Below, piece by piece: positions 8,790 to 16,544 of a stretch of 64,000 nucleotides of DNA (its first letter is position 1; each line of letters starts with the position of its first letter). The DNA is taken from positions 44,452-108,451 of the forward strand of contig DASQKI010000075.1 of assembly GCA_035630615.1 (NCBI GenBank). The letters are read 5' to 3'. The translations under genes were made by a program, and so were the position numbers. This DNA is from DATFRX01 sp035630615 (GTDB lineage: Bacteria > Actinomycetota > Actinomycetes > Propionibacteriales > Nocardioidaceae). The notes under the pieces were generated by a model that was given only the letters and a program-made list of their open reading frames with translations, made no database searches and was not told the origin of the DNA.

Positions 8790-10001
8790 ATGCCGCCGTC
8801 TCAGGTTGTGGAGGCCGCCGGTCGCGAAGTGACGATCACCAACCCGGATCGGGTGATCTTCGCTGACGGCGGACACACCAAGCTCGACCTGGTCAACTAC
8901 TACCTCACCGTGGCCGAAGGCGCCCTCCGTGGCGTCGTGGGCCGGCCGATGATCCTCAAGCGCTTCGTCAAGGGCATCGATCAGGAGGCGTTCTGGCAGA
9001 AGCGGGCGCCGAAAAAGCGGCCGGAGTGGATCGAGACCGCAACACTGTCGTACGCCTCGGGCACGTCGGCCGACGAGGTGGTCGTCCGCGATGCGGCGAC
9101 GCTGGCCTATGTCGTCAACCTCGGCTGCATCGATCTCAACCCCCATCCGGTGCAGGCCGAGGACCTCGATCATCCCGACGAGCTCCGGATCGATCTGGAC
9201 CCGGTCCCTGGCCTCGATTGGCGCCAGATCGTCGACGTGGCGTACGTCGCCAAGGAGGTGCTCGAGGACCACGGCCTGACCGCGTGGCCGAAGACGTCGG
9301 GCTCCCGCGGCTTCCACGTCTACACCCGGATCGAGCCCCGGTGGGCCTACCGCGACGTACGCCTGGCGGCGCAGTCGGTCGCCCGCGAGGTCGAGGCACG
9401 GGCGCCCGACATCGCGACCAGCCGCTGGTGGAAGGAAGAGCGCGACGGTGTCTTCGTCGACTTCAACCAAAACGCCAAGGACCGCACGGTCGCGTCGGCG
9501 TACTCAGTACGCGCCAAGCCAGACGCCCGGGTCTCCACCCCGCTGCGTTGGGACGAGGTCGCCGACTGCCGGCCCGAGGACTACACCCTGTCGTCCGTGC
9601 TCGAGCGCTACGCGGAGATCGGCGACCCCTGGGAAGACATCGACGGGTCGGCCGGCTCCCTCGACGCGCTGCTCGACCTCGCCAAGCGGCTCGGGCCGGC
9701 CGAGAAGCCGCCCAAGGGCGTCGGCGGCCGACAGCAGACGATGCCGCTGATCGAAATCGCCCGAGCCAAGACCAAGGAGGAGGCGATGGCCGGTCTCGAC
9801 CGGTGGAAGGCGCGCTATCCGTCCGTCGTCGAGCACTTGCAGCCGCCCGACACCCTGGTCGACGGCATGCGTGGTCGCAGCTCGATCTGGTACCGGATCC
9901 GGATCAACCTGCAGCACGTGCCCGAGGCCGAGCGCCCGCCGCAGGAGCCGCTCGAGGTCGACTACGACCCGTGGGCCGGGCTGACCCAGCCGGAGGCTTG
10001 A
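8790..10001 (+). CDS. Stand-alone LigD-type polymerase domain protein (NHEJ primase/polymerase)
   Basis: A 403-residue archaeo-eukaryotic-primase-like polymerase of the LigD PolDom family, which adds ribo- or deoxyribonucleotides during end-joining or gap-filling repair. Visible are EVTITNPDRVIF (1-25 region), the metal-binding ELRIDLDPVPG (DxD, about residue 135), KTSGSRGFHVYTRI (about 170), and WKEERDGVFVDFNQNAKDRT (about 215). Length exceeds the bare PolDom because of a C-terminal extension, as in actinobacterial stand-alone versions. ATG 8790 is taken as start; upstream codons overlap the sigma pseudogene. No ligase or Ku gene lies nearby. Confidence 0.9.
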   Translation: MPPSQVVEAAGREVTITNPDRVIFADGGHTKLDLVNYYLTVAEGALRGVVGRPMILKRFVKGIDQEAFWQKRAPKKRPEWIETATLSYASGTSADEVVVRDAATLAYVVNLGCIDLNPHPVQAEDLDHPDELRIDLDPVPGLDWRQIVDVAYVAKEVLEDHGLTAWPKTSGSRGFHVYTRIEPRWAYRDVRLAAQSVAREVEARAPDIATSRWWKEERDGVFVDFNQNAKDRTVASAYSVRAKPDARVSTPLRWDEVADCRPEDYTLSSVLERYAEIGDPWEDIDGSAGSLDALLDLAKRLGPAEKPPKGVGGRQQTMPLIEIARAKTKEEAMAGLDRWKARYPSVVEHLQPPDTLVDGMRGRSSIWYRIRINLQHVPEAERPPQEPLEVDYDPWAGLTQPEA

Positions 10002-10029
10002 GCGGGCAACGCTGGCAGGATGTACGCCC

Positions 10030-10692
10030 GTGGCCGAACTCGTCTTGTTCACCGGAACGATGCACTGCGGCAAGTCGACCCTTGCCCTCCAGCTTGACCA
10101 CAACCACGCGGCGCGCGGCCGGGCCGGTCGGATCTTCACCAGCCGCGATCGCGCCGGCGCCGAGGTCTTGTCGTCGCGGCTCGGGCTCAAGGTCGACGCC
10201 ATCGAGGTCAAGCCCGAGTTCGACTTCTGGGACTACGTCATCCGGGATCTCACGCAAGGCGGTCGGATCGACTATCTGATCTGCGACGAGGCGCAGTTTT
10301 ACACCGCCGAGCAGGTCGAGCAGCTGGCTCGGGTCGCCGACGAGTTGCAGGTCGACGTCTTCGCCTTCGGCATCCTCACCGACTTCCGGACCAGGCTGTT
10401 CCCAGGCTCGGCGCGCCTCGTCGAGCTCGCCGACCGGGTCGAGGTGCTCCAGGTGGAGTCGCTGTGCTGGTGCGGAGCCCGAGCGACCCACAACGCTCGC
10501 ACCGTCGACGGCGAGATGGTCACCGAGGGCGAGGTGGTCGTCGTCGGCGACACCGAGGACGGCACCTACGACGACGACACCGTCGGCGAGGTCGGCTACG
10601 AGGTGCTCTGCCGCCAGCACCATCGCCGCCGCATGACGTCGGCCAAGGCCCGAGCCGCCGCGCTCTCCCCCGACCCCCTCCCCTTCGGCTGA
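10030..10692 (+). CDS. tdk: Thymidine kinase
   Basis: A 220-residue type II thymidine kinase phosphorylating deoxythymidine for salvage. Walker A FTGTMHCGKSTLA lies at 8-20, the Walker B-type DYLICDEAQF near 80-90, and a zinc-binding set (CWCG near 150, CRQH near 195) matches the family lasso/zinc region. GTG start at 10030, 28 bases after the polymerase gene. The gene ends eight bases before a 32-bp tandem array. Confidence 0.95.
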   Translation: MAELVLFTGTMHCGKSTLALQLDHNHAARGRAGRIFTSRDRAGAEVLSSRLGLKVDAIEVKPEFDFWDYVIRDLTQGGRIDYLICDEAQFYTAEQVEQLARVADELQVDVFAFGILTDFRTRLFPGSARLVELADRVEVLQVESLCWCGARATHNARTVDGEMVTEGEVVVVGDTEDGTYDDDTVGEVGYEVLCRQHHRRRMTSAKARAAALSPDPLPFG

Positions 10693-10700
10693 CCGGTCCT

Positions 10701-10866
10701 CTCCCGCCGACCTTGCGCGACCCACCCACTTCCTCCCGCCGAGATTGCGCGACCCACCCACTCCCTCGCACCGACCTTGCGCATCCTGCCCACTTCCTCC
10801 CGTCGACCTTGCGCGTCCTGTCCGCTTCTTCGCACCGATCTTGCGCGTCTCGCCCTGGCTCGCGCG
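10701..10866 (+). repeat. Five-unit 32-bp tandem array downstream of tdk
   Basis: Five units with exact 32-bp spacing (anchors at 10707, 10739, 10771, 10803, 10835). Consensus of the unit: CCGACCTTGCGCG, then a variable CCCACCCACTT or TCCTGCCCACTT, then CCTCCCG. Units differ at several positions, so the array is old or diversified. 32 is not a multiple of three, so it is not a protein repeat. A mirror-image array lies at 11117-11244; the roughly 250 bases between them carry no gene that I can support. Confidence 0.9.
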
Positions 10867-11116
10867 TTGACACCTGCGCGTCTGCCCGGACGCGCACGTT
10901 CTGGAGTACCCGTCCTGAGGCAACGCCGGGCGCCGTTGAGATCGCGAGTCCTTTCGACATGGGCTGGGCACGCGTCACACGTATCAAGCCGCTGTCGGGC
11001 CAAGCTCCGTCAACCGTCGCGGTGACACTTTCTGCACGCTCATAACGCAGCTCCACGACAGCGCCGAGATGGCGCGTCGAGACAATGCCTGACTCGCGCG
11101 AACAATTGGTACGGAA

Positions 11117-11244
11117 CGCGCAAGGTCGGCGCGAAGAAGTGGACAGGACGCGCAAGGTCGACGTGACGAAGTGGGCGGGACGCGCAAGGTCGACGCGAGG
11201 AAGTGGGCGGGACGCGCAAGGTCGGCGGGAAGGGGTGGAGGGGG
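11117..11244 (-). repeat. Four-unit 32-bp tandem array, inverted copy of the 10701 array
   Basis: Four units (CAAGGTCG anchors at 11121, 11153, 11185, 11217, exactly 32 apart) reading CGCGCAAGGTCGACG then GAGGAAGTGGGCGGGA on the plus strand. On the minus strand this is the same unit as the array after tdk (GACCTTGCGCG and CCCACTTCCTC). The array ends a few bases before the stop codon of the convergent gene at 11250. Each array therefore sits immediately 3' of a gene, in the same orientation relative to that gene. Confidence 0.9.
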
Positions 11245-11249
11245 TACGG

Positions 11250-12377
11250 CTAGCCGGCGTCGACCAACAGCGGGACGAGCATCTCCGCGGCGGTGAGCGA
11301 GCCGTGGAAGCCGACCAGCTTGGTCTCGATCGGGAAGTGCGTCCGCGACAGCACAGCGTGCCGCCCGGCCGACGCGACGACGACGTCACCGATCCGGGCC
11401 CGAAGGTCCGGCCGGATCGGACCGAACCAGCCGTCTGCCTCGGCGTCCTCCTGGAGGCGGACGACAGCCCGTTCGCCGAGCACCGACTCCCAGCGGGCGG
11501 CGACATCGCGGACGGCGCCGGCCCGACAGTACAGATGCCGCAGCCGGGCCTCGCCGCCGAGCAGGACGACGCCCTCGAGGAGATCGGTGTGGTCGCTGAC
11601 GTCGATCCGGCCGAGGTCGTCGACGTCGACCATGCCGTGGTCGCCGGTCACGATCATCACCGCGTCAGAGGGCAAGCTCTCCCGCAGCCGCCTCAGGTCG
11701 CCGTCGACGAGGGTCAGTCGATCGAGCCACTTGTCCGAGCGGCTGCCGGCTTCGTGCCCGATGTGGTCCAGGGTCGACTCGTACGCGTAGGTCAGGGAGT
11801 CGTGGGCCTCGGCGAGTTCGCTGACGACGTCGATCCGCTCCCAGGGGTCGTCGGCCGCGTAGTAATCAGCGCCCCGCTGACTGCACACGGTGAGCCCGCT
11901 GCCCCGGAACGCTCCTTTGTTGGCAGCGCCGACCCGAGCGCCGACCACCGCGAGCCGCTCGAAGACGGTCGGTTGCGACTGCCACACGTGCGGGTCGACG
12001 CCGGAGTCCCACTTGAGGGCGTTGAGCAGTTCGTTGGTGCCGGGGATCCGGCTCGTATAGCCGACCACGCCGTGCTGGCCCGGCGGCAATCCGGTGCCGA
12101 GCGAGGTCAGGCTGGTCGCGGTCGTCGACGGAATGCCGCAGGTCAGCGGCTCACGATCGGGCAGCAGCGGCGCGAGGTAGGGAGCGAGGTCGGCGTGCCG
12201 TCGCAGCAGATGCCAGCCGAGTCCGTCGACCATGACCACGACGTAGCGATGCCGCTGCGGCAGGTCGAGTACGTTGGCCCACCCGGCGAAGCCCATCGCG
12301 GCGGCGACGCTCGGCAGCAGGTCGCTTAGCGCGCGGTCACCGTAGCGGGGTAGGACAAACCGCGTCTCGTCGCTCAT
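11250..12377 (-). CDS. Alkaline phosphatase-fold enzyme (nucleotide pyrophosphatase/phosphodiesterase-like)
   Basis: A 375-residue member of the alkaline phosphatase superfamily. Metal-site signatures are in order: VVVMVDGLGW (Asp), IPSTTATSLTSLGTG (threonine nucleophile), YESTLDHIGHEAG, VTGDHGMVD, and a final ETKLVGFHG histidine. Such proteins hydrolyse phosphodiesters or pyrophosphates; the substrate of this actinobacterial subgroup is not established. There is no signal peptide, so it is probably cytoplasmic. ATG 12377 overlaps the DUF5998 stop as ATGA, indicating a two-gene operon. Confidence 0.9.
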   Translation of the reverse strand: MSDETRFVLPRYGDRALSDLLPSVAAAMGFAGWANVLDLPQRHRYVVVMVDGLGWHLLRRHADLAPYLAPLLPDREPLTCGIPSTTATSLTSLGTGLPPGQHGVVGYTSRIPGTNELLNALKWDSGVDPHVWQSQPTVFERLAVVGARVGAANKGAFRGSGLTVCSQRGADYYAADDPWERIDVVSELAEAHDSLTYAYESTLDHIGHEAGSRSDKWLDRLTLVDGDLRRLRESLPSDAVMIVTGDHGMVDVDDLGRIDVSDHTDLLEGVVLLGGEARLRHLYCRAGAVRDVAARWESVLGERAVVRLQEDAEADGWFGPIRPDLRARIGDVVVASAGRHAVLSRTHFPIETKLVGFHGSLTAAEMLVPLLVDAG

Positions 12378-13027
12378 CGACGCGCGGTTGCCTCGGACAA
12401 GTCGGCCGCGAACGACAGCACCTGCTCCACCGCCTCGTCGCCGTCTGCGGCCGAACTCATCCGCAGCGAGAAGTCGTCGGACGCCAGCGTCCCGGTGTAA
12501 CCGTGGTCGGCCTCGCAGTTGGGATCGGAGCAGGTCGCCGGCTCGAGATCGACACGTCCGACGGCGCCCCATCCGACGGTGAGCACGGCTTCGCTCACCG
12601 TCGGCGGCTCCGACTCGCCGACGTACTTCTCCGGGTTGGCCACCATCCGATTGACCACGACCGACTCGACGCTGGCCAGCGGGATCGCCTCGGTCGTCGT
12701 CGACGTGTACGGCTGCGGTAGCAGGTCGTCGGCCGCGTGCTCGTCGGTATGGGCCACGATCAGCCGGGTCGGCGTCATGACGACGACGGTCTCGTGCCGC
12801 CGGATCTCCTCCCGGTCGAAGGTCGGCTCGTGGTGGACCAGGAACGACCGCACGGGTTCGCCGGCGAGGGCGGCGCCGATCCCGTCCGCGACGATGGTCG
12901 GGTGGTAGCCGCTCGCGTCGATCGCGCTCTTGAGCTCATCGGATCGGTCGGGACCCGGGTGTCCGGCGGGGCGTACGGCAGCCGCACGACTGTGTGCGTC
13001 TGGGGGTCGGTGTCCGTGGTCGGGCAT
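12374..13027 (-). CDS. DUF5998 family protein
   Basis: A 217-residue protein matching the actinobacterial DUF5998 pattern: SGYHPTIVADGI, FLVHHEPTFDREEIRRH, VMTPTRLIVAHTDEHAADD, and the cysteine-containing ATCSDPNCEADHGYTGTL near the C-terminus. No enzymatic motif is recognised. The first 30 residues are poorly conserved and the annotated ATG at 13027 could be replaced by a downstream non-ATG start. It precedes the phosphatase-fold gene with an ATGA overlap, a pairing common in this order, suggesting a shared process that remains unknown. Confidence 0.87.
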   Translation of the reverse strand: MPDHGHRPPDAHSRAAAVRPAGHPGPDRSDELKSAIDASGYHPTIVADGIGAALAGEPVRSFLVHHEPTFDREEIRRHETVVVMTPTRLIVAHTDEHAADDLLPQPYTSTTTEAIPLASVESVVVNRMVANPEKYVGESEPPTVSEAVLTVGWGAVGRVDLEPATCSDPNCEADHGYTGTLASDDFSLRMSSAADGDEAVEQVLSFAADLSEATARR

Positions 13028-13054
13028 GGGGTCAGTCTGACATGAGATGCGAAG

Positions 13055-15541
13055 TCAGCTGGCCTGCGTGTCACCCAGGCCGACCGGTTGGCCCATCCGG
13101 CGCACCAAGGTGTCGGTCCGCGCCTCCGATGCCGGGGCCACCCGCCCGACGACATCGCCGATCCGGACGCCCTCGGGGTCGACCAGCGCCGGCCGCAGCT
13201 CGAGGCGGGCCACCTCCGGCAGGTCGTTCTTGAGATGCGCCAGTCGCTGGAGGACGTCCTCGATCGCCTCGACGTCGACGACCGGCGCGCCGCCGTAGCC
13301 GAAGAGCAGCGGCGCCGCCCGGATCTCGCGAACCATCGCCTGCGCGTCGGCGTCGGTCAGCGGTGGGATGCGGTAGGCGCGGTCGCCGAGCAGCTCGCTC
13401 GGCGCGCCGTGGACGCCGAATGACATGACCGGCCCGAACAGCGGGTCCTCGAACGACTCGATGAGCAGCTCGACCGTTGCCTCGCCCCTGTCGCCGGATC
13501 GACCGGGGGCCGGCATGCCGTACGCGGCCATCAGCTCGGCCACCTGGTCACGGGTGAGGTCGACACCGTCGGGATGGTCCTCGACGAGCTTCGACACGAG
13601 CTGTCGTGCCGCGTCGCGGTTGACGTCGTCATAGAACCGCACCCGCCCGGTCGGCCGGCCCAGCCAATTGGCGTAGGACACGACCCGAGCGAGCGCCCGC
13701 ACGGCCGTCTCGGGCGCCGGATAGGACGGCACCGAGCCACGGCCGGCAGCGCCTTCGACGTCGGCGACCCGAAGCAGCTCGGGTACGCCGACGCTGGCGA
13801 GGAACGTCGAGACGATCGGCTTGTCGGACTGCTCCCCCACGGCCGCAAGGACGTTGGCGACGGCCTCGCCTGAGGTGTTGAGCGGCGGAATGTAGACCGC
13901 GACGACCGCATCGACCTCCGGGTTGTCGATGGCGTCGTCGAGGGCGTGCTCGAAGTCGTCGGCCGTGGCGTCCGCGCCCAAGGCGACCGGCTCGCGCACC
14001 GACAACCCGGCGGCGGTGGCCGCGTCGGCGGCGAGCAGCCCGAGCGCGTCGGAGTTGCCGACGACGGCGACCCGGGGACCCCGCGGGAGAGGTTGGTGGG
14101 CGAGGATCTGGGCCACGTCGAGCATCTCGTCGAGCGTGTCGACCTGGATCACACCGGCCTGGCGAAACATCGCGTCGACCGCAGCCTGCGGAGCGCTGGT
14201 CCGCCGGACCGCGTGGCCGACCGGGATGCCCTGTGTCGTCCGCCCGGACTTCACCGCCACGATCGGCTTGTGCCGGCCGACCCGACGAGCGATCCGGGAA
14301 AACTTCCGCGGGTTGCCGATCGACTCGAGATAGAGCAGCACGACCTCGGTCGCGTCGTCCTCCTCCCAGTACTGAAGCAGGTCGTTGCCGGACACGTCGG
14401 CCCGGTTGCCGGCCGACACGAACGTCGACAGGCCGAGACCTCGACGGTCGACGGTCTCGAGGATGGCGACGCCGAGCGCACCCGACTGACAGAAGAAGCC
14501 GACCCGTCCCCGGGGCGGCATGAGCGGCGACAGCGAGGCGTTGAGCGAGACTCCGGCGGCGGTGTTGATGACGCCGAGACAGTTGGGTCCGACCAGGCGC
14601 AGGCCGTAGCTGCGCGCCAGACCGAGGAGGCGACGCTGGGCCTTTCGGCCTTCCTCTCCGGTCTCGGCGAAGCCGGACGAGATGACGACGAGCGTGTGGA
14701 CGCCCTTGGCGGCGCAGTCGAGGACGACGTCGGCGACCGACTCCGCCGGGACCGCGATGACGGCAAGCTCGACCGAGCCGGGGATGGCCTGCACGGAGGG
14801 GTACGCCGGCAGCCCGGAGACCGCCTCGGCCTGGGGGTTGACGGCGTAGACGCCCCCGGAGAAACCGCCCAACACGAGATTGCGGACGAGAACCTGCCCG
14901 ATCGTGTCCTGCCGTCGGCTGGCTCCCACGATGGCAACGCTCCCGACATGGAAGATGCGTGCCACCGACGCGGCCTCGAAACGATGCTCGCGGGCCTGCA
15001 TGACGCCGACGGCCGTCTCGGTCGGGTCGATCGAAAACTCGAGACGCAAGACGCCGTCCGCGAAGTCGTCGCAAACCGCGTACCCCTGCTCGCGGAAGAC
15101 CTGATTCATCCGGGTGTTTTCCGGCAGGATCTCGGCGACGAACCGTTCGAAACCGCGCTCTCGGCCGGCCTCGGCGAGGTGCTCGAGCAACAGCTGGCCG
15201 AGGCCGCGTCCCTGATAGTCGTCTTGGACCAAGAAGGCGATCTCGGCCTCGCGCTCGTCGAGGGCGTCATAACGGCCGACGGCGACGATGTCGCTCGCGC
15301 GCGTGATGACGAAGGCAACCCGGCGGTCGTGATCGACGTGGGTGAAGCGCTCGACGTCACGCTCGGACAGCACCGGATATGGCGCGAAGAACCGCAGGTA
15401 CTTCGACTGCTCGCTGACCCGGGAGTAGAAGGCCACCAGGCCCTCCGAGTCGTCGGGCGTGATCGGCCGCAGATGCGCCGTGCTGCCGTCGCGCAGCACG
15501 ACGTCGGCTTCCCAGTGCCGTGGGTAGGCAGGCGCGTTCAC
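13055..15541 (-). CDS. GNAT / NDP-forming acyl-CoA synthetase-like fusion, ATP-grasp region deleted
   Basis: An 828-residue fusion. Residues 1-170 are a GNAT acetyltransferase (HLRPITPDDSEGLVAFYSRV; acetyl-CoA loop QDDYQGRGLGQLL). Residues about 195-330 are a CoA-binding Rossmann domain (VAIVGASRRQDTIGQVLVRN, LRLVGPNCLGVIN). Residues 340-620 are succinyl-CoA-ligase-like domains (GFFCQSGALG, AGNRADVSGND, AVKSGRT). The final part should be an ATP-grasp domain, but from AELMAAYGMPAPGRSGDRG it jumps to ATVELLIESFEDPLFGPVMS, so the ATP-binding subdomain (roughly 70-80 residues) is absent while the frame stays open. Relatives acetylate proteins such as acetyl-CoA synthetase. This one likely keeps acetyltransferase function but cannot use ATP as a synthetase. 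Confidence 0.88.
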   Translation of the reverse strand: MNAPAYPRHWEADVVLRDGSTAHLRPITPDDSEGLVAFYSRVSEQSKYLRFFAPYPVLSERDVERFTHVDHDRRVAFVITRASDIVAVGRYDALDEREAEIAFLVQDDYQGRGLGQLLLEHLAEAGRERGFERFVAEILPENTRMNQVFREQGYAVCDDFADGVLRLEFSIDPTETAVGVMQAREHRFEAASVARIFHVGSVAIVGASRRQDTIGQVLVRNLVLGGFSGGVYAVNPQAEAVSGLPAYPSVQAIPGSVELAVIAVPAESVADVVLDCAAKGVHTLVVISSGFAETGEEGRKAQRRLLGLARSYGLRLVGPNCLGVINTAAGVSLNASLSPLMPPRGRVGFFCQSGALGVAILETVDRRGLGLSTFVSAGNRADVSGNDLLQYWEEDDATEVVLLYLESIGNPRKFSRIARRVGRHKPIVAVKSGRTTQGIPVGHAVRRTSAPQAAVDAMFRQAGVIQVDTLDEMLDVAQILAHQPLPRGPRVAVVGNSDALGLLAADAATAAGLSVREPVALGADATADDFEHALDDAIDNPEVDAVVAVYIPPLNTSGEAVANVLAAVGEQSDKPIVSTFLASVGVPELLRVADVEGAAGRGSVPSYPAPETAVRALARVVSYANWLGRPTGRVRFYDDVNRDAARQLVSKLVEDHPDGVDLTRDQVAELMAAYGMPAPGRSGDRGEATVELLIESFEDPLFGPVMSFGVHGAPSELLGDRAYRIPPLTDADAQAMVREIRAAPLLFGYGGAPVVDVEAIEDVLQRLAHLKNDLPEVARLELRPALVDPEGVRIGDVVGRVAPASEARTDTLVRRMGQPVGLGDTQAS

Positions 15542-15607
15542 GCGTCGAATCTAGCCGGTTGCGACGATCGGTCACCGGTCGTCCGACCAATGACCGATCG
15601 TCGCGGC

Positions 15608-16385
15608 TCACCAGACCGGCAGCCCGCGGGCGTGCCAGCCGCCGTACTTGCTGTCGGGGCCCGGGCTGCCGGTGCTCGCCTGATGCCACCCACCGTGCCG
15701 CCACGCCCACACGGTCTTGCGCGTGACGACACCGGCGGCTCCGCCGGTCGAGATCTTGCGCTTCTGGATCCGCACCTGGCCGTTGACCTTCGACCGCCAC
15801 CAGCCCCACTCGTGGTAGAAGGAGTCGGTATCGCCGGCGTGTCCGGTCCGAACGCCGTGTGGGCTGGTCAGCCACCACACCTTGGTACCGGCCGGCGTCC
15901 GTGCCGTCGAGAGGCCGCTGGCCCGCTTGAACGTGAGGACGTGGAAGCCCTTGGCGAAGCTCCGGCGTGGGTCGCCGTGGATGTCGTATTGCACGTACTT
16001 GTTGCGGTCCGCGCCGACCACGAGCTCGACGCCGCGACTCCCGTCGAGCCGGGCGGCGCCGCACCAGACCGCTCCCCGCCAGTGCTTCACGCCGACCCGC
16101 TGCCGGACCACGAGGCCGTGGTCGGTCTCGACCCGCACCGTCACCCGCCCGTTGCGGATATAGCCGTCCCGGTCGTGGTTGACCACGCCCACCCCGATCC
16201 GCCCGTCCGTTGCCGTTGACGTCGAGGCGGCCGACCACGGTGCAGTCGGGTACTCCCGCGCACACTCCTTGGCGGTCGCCGTCGTCCACGGTGGGTGTGC
16301 CAGCCGCCGTGACCTGCAGGCCGCTACCGACGAGCCCCAGGCCGGCCACCGTGAGACCCACAGCGGTCCGCGTTGATTTGTGCAT
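15608..16385 (-). pseudogene. Secreted VCBS-like repeat protein interrupted by a one-base frameshift
   Basis: From ATG 16385 the frame encodes a signal peptide (MHKSTRTAVGLTVAGLGLVG ... AAGTP) and VVGRLDVNGNGRADR. It then leaves frame at a run of four C (plus strand 16192-16195). Removing one base restores VGVVNHDRDGYIRNGRVTVR and a continuous domain through VWWLTSPHG to the stop at 15608, giving about 258 residues. The D-x-N-G-N-G-x-x-D calcium-loop motif is typical of VCBS/FG-GAP-like surface proteins. A homopolymer indel could be a sequencing error; otherwise the gene is freshly broken. Divergent from the acyl-CoA synthetase gene across a 159-base gap. Confidence 0.72.
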
Positions 16386-16544
16386 TGTCGCCTCCGATCG
16401 GCAATGTCCATTGCGTCGTACGGGGAGGAATCTATGCGTCCAGGGTTTCTCCGCGGTTGCATTCGGCGGACGCCACGCCGCTGCCGGGCGTGGAGCGGAC
16501 ACTGCCAGAATGCGAGGGACGCCGACCGAGGCCAAGGAGCAGCC

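Noticed and set aside
10701..11244. The 32-bp arrays as a possible CRISPR locus
   Set aside because: The units are directly adjacent with no spacers, they are degenerate, and no cas genes are nearby.
13946..16219. Very long plus-strand open frame opposite the GNAT-ACS gene
   Set aside because: It has no domain, is Arg/Asp/Gly-rich and lies fully antisense to a recognisable conserved gene; such frames are common in GC-rich DNA.
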